The notes under the pieces: model-generated
What the model saw: only the letters and a program-made list of their open reading frames with translations
Told to the model about the DNA's origin: nothing
Databases searched by the model: none
In this document: positions 1-6,549 of the stretch, piece by piece
How the letters are laid out: each line of letters opens with the position of its first letter
Position numbering within the stretch: position 1 is the stretch's first letter
NCBI GenBank assembly: GCA_026391515.1
Contig: JAPLEC010000285.1
Span: forward strand, 1 to 7,956
From: Bacteroidia bacterium
GTDB taxonomy: Bacteria > Bacteroidota > Bacteroidia > Bacteroidales > VadinHA17
Direction of reading: 5' to 3'
DNA: 7,956 nt
Position numbers and translations under genes: made by a program

Positions 1-750
1 GGTCAGAAAGGTCATCTGGGCGGATCGTGTTCCCTTAGTGAAATTATAGCTGTACTTTATTTTCACCAGATGAAACATGATCCAAAAAATCCGAAATGGG
101 AGGAAAGAGACAGATTCCTGCTGAGTAAAGGACATGCAGCTCTTATACAATACGCTGCACTTGCCGAAGCCGGATATTTTCCAAAAACTGAACTGGACAA
201 AGTAAAGCGTTTAGGTGCTATGCTGCAGGGACATCCGGATATGAAAACCACACCGGGCATTGAAGCCAATACAGGTTCTTTAGGGCAGGGATTATCAATG
301 GCATGCGGCATGGCAGCAGGTATCAGAATTGATAAGAAGAAAAGCAAAGTTTATTGTGTGATAGGCGACGGGGAGATTGCTGAAGGACAAATATGGGAAG
401 CTGCAATGGCAGCATCATATTATAAACTCGACAACCTGATAGTTTTCCTGGATAAAAACAATCTGATGGCGACAGGTCCGGTTATTGAACGCTATAATAC
501 GAATCCGCTTATGGAAAAATGGGAAGCTTTCGGCTGGCATGTTTCCAGGGTCGATGGACATAATATTGAAGAGATTATTAATGCTCTCAGCCAGGTTGAA
601 AAAATCACTGGCAAGCCGAAAATAATTATTGCTCACACTATTAAAGGTAAAGGTATATCCTTCGCAGAAAATATTGCAGCATTTCATAACGGAGAGCTTA
701 CAAAAGATCAGTTTGATCTTGCATGTTCAGAACTTAATAAAAATAATTAA
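1..750 (+). CDS. Transketolase, N-terminal (pyrophosphate-binding) subunit, 5'-truncated
   Basis: This is the N-terminal half of a split transketolase, a cytosolic thiamine-diphosphate enzyme that moves a two-carbon ketol unit between a ketose and an aldose. The frame is open from base 1 to the TAA ending at 750, giving 249 visible residues. Split N-subunits are usually about 270-285 residues, so roughly 25-30 N-terminal residues lie outside the window. Visible landmarks, numbered from the window edge, are GHLGG at 4-8 (often GHPGG), SKGHA at 41-45, GHPD near 77-80, TGSLGQGL near 91-98, and the thiamine-diphosphate motif GDGE at about 122-125 closed by NN near 153-154. The protein ends after the pyrophosphate domain, as expected when the pyrimidine and C-terminal domains are a separate polypeptide. 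The partner gene begins 6 nt downstream, so the two are surely cotranscribed. The family assignment is firm; the sugar-phosphate substrate is not known. Confidence 0.95.
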   Translation, partial: GQKGHLGGSCSLSEIIAVLYFHQMKHDPKNPKWEERDRFLLSKGHAALIQYAALAEAGYFPKTELDKVKRLGAMLQGHPDMKTTPGIEANTGSLGQGLSMACGMAAGIRIDKKKSKVYCVIGDGEIAEGQIWEAAMAASYYKLDNLIVFLDKNNLMATGPVIERYNTNPLMEKWEAFGWHVSRVDGHNIEEIINALSQVEKITGKPKIIIAHTIKGKGISFAENIAAFHNGELTKDQFDLACSELNKNN

Positions 751-756
751 GCATTT

Positions 757-1683
757 ATGAGATATCAGAATCAAAGGCAGGTATATGGCGAGACATTAGT
801 TGAGCTGGGGACAGAGAATAAAAATATTGTTGTTCTGGAAGCTGACCTGGGTAAATCAACAATGACTACTTTGTTTGAACAGAAATTCCCTGAACGGTTT
901 TTTGAAATGGGAATTGGTGAGGCGAACATGACTTCTTTTGCAGCAGGTCTCTCTTTGACCGGGAAAATTGCTTTTACTAATTCTTTTGCTGTCTTTGCTG
1001 CAGGACGGGCATTTGATCAGATACGACAGGGGATCAGTATACCCGGATTAAATGTAAAAATTGTCGGATCGAGTGCCGGACTTTCTGATTTTGGCGATGG
1101 CGCGACACACCAATCCGTTGAGGATGTTGCCATAATGAGAGCAATACCTAATATGACAGTACTGGTTCCGGCAGACGGAATTGAGACCAGGAAGATGATG
1201 ATAAAAATTGTGGAATATGACGGTCCAGTCTATTTACGGATAAACCGGCATGATTTGCCGGATTTATTTCCTGAAGACCAGGAATTCATTATCGGGAAAC
1301 CTTATCTGATAAGAAAAGGGAATGACATTGTTGTTTTTGCAAATGGTATTATGGTATCAAAAGCTGTAGAGGCGGCAGAAACTCTGGAAAAAGAAGGAAT
1401 CTCAGTCAGAGTGGTGAATGTCAGCTCATTAAAGCCCATTGATGAAGATGAAATAAAAAAATATGCAGATAATGTAAGAGGTATTATAACGGCCGAAGAA
1501 CATTCTCTTATTGGAGGTCTGGCCAGTGCAGTTACATATATCCTCCGTGGCAGAGGGGTAAATATTATTCCTGTGGGGATTGAAGACAGGTTCGGACAAT
1601 CAACTCATAGTTATGAGGAGCTCCTGGAAGAATACGGATTAACTGTAAATAACATTATTGATTCGGTGAAAAAAATGCTATAA
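757..1683 (+). CDS. Transketolase, C-terminal (pyrimidine-binding) subunit
   Basis: This is the second half of the split transketolase, 308 residues, which is the normal length for the subunit. It supplies the pyrimidine-binding domain and the C-terminal domain, and completes the active site with the upstream subunit. The visible motif GIGEANM (52-58) carries the conserved glutamate, E55, that activates the cofactor aminopyrimidine. The segment GATHQSVEDVA (116-126) is the usual histidine-containing loop, and YLRINR (159-164) holds arginines typical of the substrate phosphate site. The C-terminal domain follows from about residue 185, with the acidic EEHS segment (247-250). The ATG at 757 is 6 nt after the previous stop, and no Shine-Dalgarno sequence is visible there. 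It could be a housekeeping pentose-phosphate enzyme, but split transketolases next to a dehydrogenase and a reductase are often dedicated to a catabolic sugar pathway; that specialisation is inference. Confidence 0.95.
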   Translation: MRYQNQRQVYGETLVELGTENKNIVVLEADLGKSTMTTLFEQKFPERFFEMGIGEANMTSFAAGLSLTGKIAFTNSFAVFAAGRAFDQIRQGISIPGLNVKIVGSSAGLSDFGDGATHQSVEDVAIMRAIPNMTVLVPADGIETRKMMIKIVEYDGPVYLRINRHDLPDLFPEDQEFIIGKPYLIRKGNDIVVFANGIMVSKAVEAAETLEKEGISVRVVNVSSLKPIDEDEIKKYADNVRGIITAEEHSLIGGLASAVTYILRGRGVNIIPVGIEDRFGQSTHSYEELLEEYGLTVNNIIDSVKKML

Positions 1684-1770
1684 AACTAAAATCACTAAGC
1701 AACTCTCTTGCTGTTAATAATTGTTCTTATTATTTGCATCTTATTTATAGTTTATTTTTAATCAGAAATT

Positions 1771-1785
1771 AGTGGAGGAAAATAA
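1771..1785 (+). promoter_or_regulatory. Strong Shine-Dalgarno site of the zinc dehydrogenase gene
   Basis: AGTGGAGG at 1771-1778 lies 7 nt before the ATG at 1786, an almost ideal spacing and anti-SD match. It fixes the start among three nearby in-frame ATGs (1786, 1789, 1798). Other genes in the window have no comparable site, and this one follows the largest gap in the plus-strand cassette (102 nt), so the dehydrogenase may also be translated, and perhaps transcribed, separately from the transketolase pair. Confidence 0.7.
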
Positions 1786-2835
1786 ATGATGGAAAAAATG
1801 AAAGCTGTTGTAAAATATGCAGATGCAGCAGGTGCCACTGAACTGCGTGATGTCCCGGTTCCTGAGATCGGAGAAACAGATGTCCTCGTTGAAGTAGCTT
1901 TTACAGGTGTCTGCGGAACAGATCCTCACCTGCACAAAAATACATCGGCATTTAAGTTTGTGCGGCCGTTTATACTGGGACATGAATTTGCAGGAACAAT
2001 TGTTAAGGCCGGTGATAAAGTGACAGGTTTTTCTGTCGGGAACAGAGTGACATCTGAAACTCATGCAGAATATTGCGGGAAATGTACTCTTTGCAGGACG
2101 AACAATTATCCGCTGTGTAAGGAAAGGAGGGGATATGGGTTCCACGTTGATGGAGCATTTACAAAATATGTAAAAGTGCCGCAAAGAATCCTGCATCATG
2201 TTCCGGATAACGTCTCATTGAAAGCTGCTTCAATAACAGAACCTTTTTGTGTTGCATATAAAGCATTTGTTTCCAACAGCAACGTAAGCCCCGGTGATAC
2301 TGTTGTAGTAATTGGTCCAGGTTCAATTGGAATTCTTTGTGCCAGGCTGGCTCAGTTGTCCGGTGCCGGTGAAATCGTGGTAATAGGAACTGAAGGCGAC
2401 GACAAAAGACTTGAACTTTCAAAAGATTTTGGTGCAACAATTATAATCAATTCGTCGAAAGAAGATCCACTAAAAAGAATACTGTCTCTTGGTGATGGCT
2501 ATGGCGCTGATCTTATACTTGATCTGGCAGGAAGTTCATCTACTCTGAAACTTTCAATGGATGCTGTAAGGCCAGCCGGCCAGATTACTAAAATAGGATG
2601 GGGCCGCCAACCTGTCGATTTCAGTCTTGATCCGATAATTGCAAAATCAGTGACACTGAGAGGACACTTCAGCCATACATGGGATGTCTGGGAAAAATGT
2701 CTGACGCTCATGGGTAAAGGACTGGTTGACCTGGAAAGACTTATAACTCATGAACTTCCAATTGATCAATGGGAAAAAGCATTTGATCTGAGCGAATCAA
2801 AAAAGGCGGTCAAAGTTGTATTAAAACCAATTTAA
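1786..2835 (+). CDS. Zinc-dependent medium-chain alcohol/polyol dehydrogenase
   Basis: The 349-residue protein is a medium-chain dehydrogenase/reductase of the sorbitol/threonine/butanediol dehydrogenase type, which oxidises a secondary alcohol to a ketone (or the reverse) with NAD(P). The GroES-like catalytic domain is N-terminal: catalytic zinc ligand C43 in GVCGTD, H66-E67 in GHEF, and E152 in TEPF. A complete structural zinc site is present at C97, C100, C103 and C111 in the CGKCTLC...C pattern. The Rossmann domain starts near 170 with the nucleotide motif GPGSIG (177-182). After the second strand the sequence is VVIGTEGDDKR, with no aspartate directly at the strand end, so NAD versus NADP preference cannot be called with confidence. 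Both zinc sites look intact, so it should be active. The neighbouring transketolase and tartronate semialdehyde reductase suggest a sugar or polyol substrate. The exact substrate is unknown; L-threonine 3-dehydrogenase is less likely from context. Confidence 0.93.
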   Translation: MMEKMKAVVKYADAAGATELRDVPVPEIGETDVLVEVAFTGVCGTDPHLHKNTSAFKFVRPFILGHEFAGTIVKAGDKVTGFSVGNRVTSETHAEYCGKCTLCRTNNYPLCKERRGYGFHVDGAFTKYVKVPQRILHHVPDNVSLKAASITEPFCVAYKAFVSNSNVSPGDTVVVIGPGSIGILCARLAQLSGAGEIVVIGTEGDDKRLELSKDFGATIIINSSKEDPLKRILSLGDGYGADLILDLAGSSSTLKLSMDAVRPAGQITKIGWGRQPVDFSLDPIIAKSVTLRGHFSHTWDVWEKCLTLMGKGLVDLERLITHELPIDQWEKAFDLSESKKAVKVVLKPI

Positions 2836-2860
2836 GCATAAACAGAAAAAATATATTAAG

Positions 2861-3754
2861 ATGTACAAAATAGGTTTTATTGGTTTAGGCATTATGGGAA
2901 AACCCATGGCAAGAAATCTGCTGAAAGCAGGTTATAAGTTAATTATTTACGATATAAATGCTGATGTAATAAAGGAGCTCATTAAGGATGGAGCAAAAGA
3001 AGGGAAATCATCATGCGATGTTGCTTCTCAAAGCGAGGTAATCATAACAATGCTCCCAAACTCACCAGACGTAAAAGAGGTTGTTCTTGGTGAAAATGGA
3101 ATAATTAAAGGGATTAATCCGGGTTCAGTATTGATTGATATGAGCTCAATAGCGCCTTTAGTTTCCAGGGAATTAGCAGAAAAGCTTCTTCAGAAAAATG
3201 TTGTAATGCTTGACGCACCTGTGAGTGGCGGAGAACCTAAAGCAATTGAAGGTACATTAGCCATTATGGCAGGAGGACCTGAAGAGACTTTTAACAAAGT
3301 CAAAGATATCCTGAACGCTATGGGTTCATCTGTGAAGCTTGTTGGTGAAATAGGCAGCGGAAATATAACCAAACTTGCAAATCAGATTATTGTTGCTTTA
3401 AATATTGCTGCGATAAGTGAAGCTATGGTTCTGGCAACCAAAGCAGGTGTTGATCCGGAAAAAGTTTATCAGGCTATCAGGGGAGGACTGGCCGGCAGCG
3501 CTGCTCTCGACGCTAAAATGCCTATGATCCTTAATGGCAATTTCAAACCGGGTTTCAGAATAGAGCTTCATATAAAAGACCTGATAAATGCGCTTAATAC
3601 AGCAAAAGAATTAAGTGTACCGGATACACTTACAAGCAAGGTTCTTGAAATATTGCAGGAATTGAAAGCTGAAGGCAAGGCTAAAGATGATCACGGAGGC
3701 ATCATCCAGTTTTATGAAAAAGCAGCTAAAGTAGAAGTCAGGAAGAAAGCTTAA
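2861..3754 (+). CDS. garR: Tartronate semialdehyde reductase (2-hydroxy-3-oxopropionate reductase), beta-hydroxyacid dehydrogenase family
   Basis: This 297-residue protein reduces tartronate semialdehyde to D-glycerate. Its N-terminal Rossmann domain opens with the family signature GFIGLGIMGKPMA (5-17), and D31 at the end of the second strand favours NADH. The substrate loop DAPVSGGEPKA (118-128) and the catalytic lysine K171 in GSGNITKLAN are intact, and HIKD (237-240) matches the conserved C-terminal lysine region. Long stretches, such as ITMLPNSP, LIDMSSIAPL and YQAIRGGLAGS, agree with my memory of enterobacterial GarR, so I favour GarR over 3-hydroxyisobutyrate dehydrogenase or a glyoxylate reductase; this is recalled, not aligned. 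The gene follows the dehydrogenase by 25 nt without a clear Shine-Dalgarno site, so the two probably share an mRNA. Its stop codon overlaps that of the convergent sdhB. Glycerate would feed glycolysis after phosphorylation, but no glycerate kinase is in view. Confidence 0.9.
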   Translation: MYKIGFIGLGIMGKPMARNLLKAGYKLIIYDINADVIKELIKDGAKEGKSSCDVASQSEVIITMLPNSPDVKEVVLGENGIIKGINPGSVLIDMSSIAPLVSRELAEKLLQKNVVMLDAPVSGGEPKAIEGTLAIMAGGPEETFNKVKDILNAMGSSVKLVGEIGSGNITKLANQIIVALNIAAISEAMVLATKAGVDPEKVYQAIRGGLAGSAALDAKMPMILNGNFKPGFRIELHIKDLINALNTAKELSVPDTLTSKVLEILQELKAEGKAKDDHGGIIQFYEKAAKVEVRKKA

Positions 3755-4485
3755 TAAGCCTTATAATATTCCCTGTTGAGCCGTGCAATATTGGTGAGCT
3801 TGATCTGCTTTGGACATTCTGCTTCGCAAGCACCTGTATTTGAACAACTTCCAAATCCAAGCTCATCCATTTTTTCAACCATAGCTCTTACCCTTTCCTT
3901 AGCTTCAACACGTCCCTGCGGGAGTAAGGCAAACTGTGAAATCTTCGCTGAGATAAACAACATTGCCGAAGCATTTTTGCAGGCAGCAACACAGGCTCCG
4001 CAACCTATACATATTGATGAATCAAAAGCTTCGTCCGATTTTTTCTTTTGAGCAAGTATCGAATTTGCTTCAGGTGCTGCTCCCGCATTTATTGAAATAA
4101 ATCCTCCGGCAATCTGTATTTTATCAAATGCACTCCTGTCAACAATCAGATCTTTGATTACAGGAAATGGCTTAGCTCTCCATGGTTCAATCCATATCGT
4201 TTCTCCTTCTTTAAAATATCTCATGGACAAATGGCAGGTTGTAACTGCAGGCACAGGTCCGTGAGGATGCCCGTTGATATACATTCCGCATGAGCCGCAT
4301 ATACCCTCACGACAATCATGGTCGAATGCCACAGGATCTTTATCCTCTTCAACCAGCTTTTTGTTGAGAGCATCAAGCATTTCGAGAAATGACATCTCAG
4401 GTGCGACATCATCCATCTTATATGTTACAAAAGTGCCTTTTACTTTTGCATTCTTCTGACGCCATATTTTTAAAGTTAATTTCAT
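3751..4485 (-). CDS. sdhB: Succinate dehydrogenase / fumarate reductase iron-sulfur subunit
   Basis: This is the electron-transfer subunit linking the flavoprotein to the cytochrome b, 244 residues, on the cytoplasmic face of the membrane. The N-terminal ferredoxin domain carries the [2Fe-2S] cysteines C58, C63, C66 and C84 (CREGICGSC, then TTCH). The C-terminal domain carries CIGCGACVAAC (C159, C162, C165, C169) and CSNTGACEAECPK (C214, C220, C224), which together hold the [4Fe-4S] and [3Fe-4S] clusters. All ligands are present. The absence of proline after C169 fits the B-type (Wolinella/Bacteroidota) branch. The frame extends upstream to an ATG at 4545, but those 20 residues are coded by the palindromic spacer and are poor protein; MKLTLKIWRQ at 4485 is the typical start. 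It is the last gene of the sdhCAB order, 130 nt after sdhA. Sequence alone does not say whether the complex mainly oxidises succinate or reduces fumarate. Confidence 0.96.
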   Translation of the reverse strand: MKLTLKIWRQKNAKVKGTFVTYKMDDVAPEMSFLEMLDALNKKLVEEDKDPVAFDHDCREGICGSCGMYINGHPHGPVPAVTTCHLSMRYFKEGETIWIEPWRAKPFPVIKDLIVDRSAFDKIQIAGGFISINAGAAPEANSILAQKKKSDEAFDSSICIGCGACVAACKNASAMLFISAKISQFALLPQGRVEAKERVRAMVEKMDELGFGSCSNTGACEAECPKQIKLTNIARLNREYYKAY

Positions 4486-4510
4486 GTTTTTTTCTTTTAA
4501 AATTTTACAT

Positions 4511-4563
4511 CCCCCTGTCCCCCGTTGGCTTCGCCGATCCCGCAAGCGGGATTCAAAGGGGGA
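4511..4563. repeat. Palindromic C/G-run intergenic element between sdhA and sdhB
   Basis: A structured GC-rich island sits in an otherwise AT-rich spacer. The perfect inverted repeat ATCCCGC (4537-4543) / GCGGGAT (4546-4552) forms an inner hairpin. A smaller GGC-TTC-GCC hairpin lies at 4527-4535. TCCCCC (4518-4523) can pair with GGGGGA (4558-4563) to enclose both; a second CCCCC run at 4511-4515 offers an alternative register. The whole would fold into a closed stem with two internal hairpins on either strand. The C-run/G-run ends with a variable palindromic core look like the dispersed intergenic repeats seen in Bacteroidota genomes, but only one copy is visible here, so repeat status is inference. 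No T-run follows on either strand, so it is not a standard intrinsic terminator. It could act as an mRNA processing or stability element within the operon. Confidence 0.6.
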
Positions 4564-4587
4564 ACATTAGAGCGTCATCACCATAGA

Positions 4588-4615
4588 GCCTTAAAACCTC
4601 AACGCCTTAAAACCT
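4588..4615. repeat. 12-nt direct repeat just after the sdhA stop codon
   Basis: GCCTTAAAACCT occurs at 4588-4599 and again, identically, at 4604-4615, a period of 16 nt. The second copy abuts the sdhA stop codon at 4616-4618. Together with the palindromic element at 4511-4563 it fills most of the 130-nt spacer before sdhB. Function is unknown; it may be part of the same inserted element or a slippage duplication. Confidence 0.6.
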
Positions 4616-6535
4616 TTATTTATAGCTTCTTACTTTCATTTCAACTTCTTCAAATTTTAGTTCTTCCTTGTGAAGCATATGTGGTTTCCCTTCACCAATA
4701 TATTCCCAGGCTGCCACATAAGCAAATTCCTCATCATTTCTAAGGGCCTCGCCATCAGGTGTCTGATATTCTTCCCTGAAATGGGCGCCGCACGATTCTT
4801 TTCTGTTAAGAGCATCAGTTATAAGCAATTGTGTCAGCTCAAAATAGTCTGCTACCCTGCCTGCTTTATCAAGCTCCATATTCAATTCGTTTGCTGTTCC
4901 GGGTATGTTAAGATCTTTCCAGAACTCATCCCTTAGTTCACGTATCATATCAAGAGCTTTTTTCAAACCTGCTTCATTGCGGGTCATACCGACATAATCC
5001 CACATGATCTTTCCGAGACGCTTGTGAAATGAAGCGGCAGTCTGTTTGCCTTTGATTGACATAAGCTTATTAATTCTCTCAACTGCAGCTTTTTCAGCTT
5101 TTGCAAATTCGGGTTTGTCAGTAGAAATTTTTGGAACACGGATCTCATCGGCGAGATAATTACTGATAGTATTTGGAAGGACGAAATAACCATCACCGGC
5201 TGCCTGCATAAGGGAACTTGCCCCAAGCCTGTTAGCGCCATGATCCGAAAAATTTGATTCCCCGATAGCGTACAGACCCGGGATTGTTGTCATAAGCTCA
5301 TAATCGACCCATAATCCGCCCATAGTATAGTGACCGGCAGGATAAATACGCATCGGCTCCTCATAAGGATCCATTCCCGTGATAGTCTTGTACATCTCGA
5401 AAAGGTTTCCGTATTTATTCTCAATAGCTTTTTTCCCCTGTTTATTAATAGCATCACTGAAATCGAGATTTACTGCAAGCTTAGTTTCCCCTACTCCATA
5501 TCCGGCATCACATCGTTCTTTGGCTGCCCTGGATGCTACATCCCTGGGTACAAGATTTCCAAATGTAGGATACCTTCTTTCAAGAAAATAATCCCTTTCC
5601 TCTTCGGGTATATCGTTAGCAGGACGTGTGTCATCTTTTGTTTTAGGAACCCATACACGACCATCATTACGGAGTGATTCCGACATAAGAGTCAGCTTGG
5701 ACTGGAATTCATTCAGTTGTGGAACACAGGTAGGATGAATCTGAACGAAGCTTGGATTAGCGAAAAATGCACCCTTTTTATGTGCTTTCCAGGCAGCTGA
5801 CGCATTTGAATTAACAGCCAATGTCGAAAGATAATAAATTGTGCCATAGCCACCTGTGGCAAGGACAACAGCATGAGCCCCATGCCTCTCAATCTCGCCG
5901 GTAAGGAGATTGCGTGTAATTATACCACGTGCTTTACCATCAATTACAACCAGATCAAGCATCTCGCGGCGGGGAAACATTTTCACATTTCCCTTTTTTA
6001 TCTGCCTGTTCAGCGATGAATAACATCCCAGAAGACATTGCTGACCTGTTTGCCCTTTTGCATAAAAAGTTCTTGAGACCTGTACTCCGCCAAACGATCT
6101 TGTATCGAGTGTGCCTCCATAATCACGTGCAAACGGAACTCCAAGTGCAGTGAAATGGTCAATTACCTGGTTGCTCACCTCTGCTGCCCTATAAACATTT
6201 GCTTCGCGGGCACGATAATCGCCTCCTTTAATCATATCATAGAAAAGACGATACACAGAATCTCCATCATTCTGATAATTCTTTGCCGCATTTATTCCAC
6301 CCTGTGCAGCAACAGAATGTGCCCTTCGGGGAGAGTCCTGGTAACAGAAGTTTTTTACGCTATAGCCAAGCTCGCCAAGTGCCGAGGCAGCGCCTGCCCC
6401 GGATAATCCGGTACCTACTACAATTATTTCCAGCTTCTTCTTATTTGCCGGGTTAACCAGCTTTACGGAAGCTTTATATTTTGTCCATTTTTGGGCGAGT
6501 GGGCCATCGGGTATCTTTGAATTAAGTTTTCCCAT
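4616..6535 (-). CDS. sdhA: Succinate dehydrogenase / fumarate reductase flavoprotein subunit
   Basis: The catalytic subunit interconverts succinate and fumarate using covalently bound FAD; 639 residues, the normal length for the B-type branch. The FAD-binding Rossmann motif GTGLSG is at 41-46. H73 in RRAHSVAAQGG is the expected site of covalent flavin attachment. Active-site elements are HPTC (267-270), the proton-transfer arginine R331 in NLVPRDVASR, and H402 in GHYTMGG. The adenine-side motif AIGESNFSDHGANRLGASS lies near 423-441. The C-terminal helical domain, from about 500, is complete and ends in KVRSYK. The frame extends 28 codons upstream into sdhC, but MGKLNSKIPDGPLAQ at 6535 is the usual start and leaves a 14-nt spacer after the sdhC stop. 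No strong ribosome binding site is seen. All catalytic residues are present; succinate versus fumarate direction cannot be decided from this subunit. Confidence 0.97.
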   Translation of the reverse strand: MGKLNSKIPDGPLAQKWTKYKASVKLVNPANKKKLEIIVVGTGLSGAGAASALGELGYSVKNFCYQDSPRRAHSVAAQGGINAAKNYQNDGDSVYRLFYDMIKGGDYRAREANVYRAAEVSNQVIDHFTALGVPFARDYGGTLDTRSFGGVQVSRTFYAKGQTGQQCLLGCYSSLNRQIKKGNVKMFPRREMLDLVVIDGKARGIITRNLLTGEIERHGAHAVVLATGGYGTIYYLSTLAVNSNASAAWKAHKKGAFFANPSFVQIHPTCVPQLNEFQSKLTLMSESLRNDGRVWVPKTKDDTRPANDIPEEERDYFLERRYPTFGNLVPRDVASRAAKERCDAGYGVGETKLAVNLDFSDAINKQGKKAIENKYGNLFEMYKTITGMDPYEEPMRIYPAGHYTMGGLWVDYELMTTIPGLYAIGESNFSDHGANRLGASSLMQAAGDGYFVLPNTISNYLADEIRVPKISTDKPEFAKAEKAAVERINKLMSIKGKQTAASFHKRLGKIMWDYVGMTRNEAGLKKALDMIRELRDEFWKDLNIPGTANELNMELDKAGRVADYFELTQLLITDALNRKESCGAHFREEYQTPDGEALRNDEEFAYVAAWEYIGEGKPHMLHKEELKFEEVEMKVRSYK

Positions 6536-6549
6536 GTTCTTATTTTTTT

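Noticed and set aside
1721..1736. Possible promoter (TTG and TTTG boxes) in the 1684-1785 gap
   Set aside because: The downstream box reads ATTATTTG, which lacks the TA of TAnnTTTG, and the spacing is far too short for a -33/-7 pair.
1762..2199. Minus-strand open frame opposite the zinc dehydrogenase
   Set aside because: Cysteine-rich only because it is antisense to the zinc-binding region; it has no motif or start signal of its own.
2861..3754. Reading the reductase as a sulfolactaldehyde reductase (YihU-like), making the cassette a sulfoquinovose transketolase pathway
   Set aside because: The substrate loop is DAPVSGGEPKA, the carboxylate-type loop of GarR and 3-hydroxyisobutyrate dehydrogenases, without the arginine expected for sulfonate binding in YihU. 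No sulfosugar gene is visible.
4486..4545. N-terminal extension of the iron-sulfur subunit to the ATG at 4545
   Set aside because: The extra 20 residues come from the palindromic spacer and are highly basic; the family start is at MKLTLK (4485).
4511..4563. Palindrome between sdhA and sdhB as a rho-independent terminator
   Set aside because: No uridine run follows the stem in either direction, and termination here would cut off the essential sdhB subunit.
5330..5677. Plus-strand open frame opposite sdhA
   Set aside because: It is antisense to a conserved part of the flavoprotein, with no plausible domain; a shadow frame.
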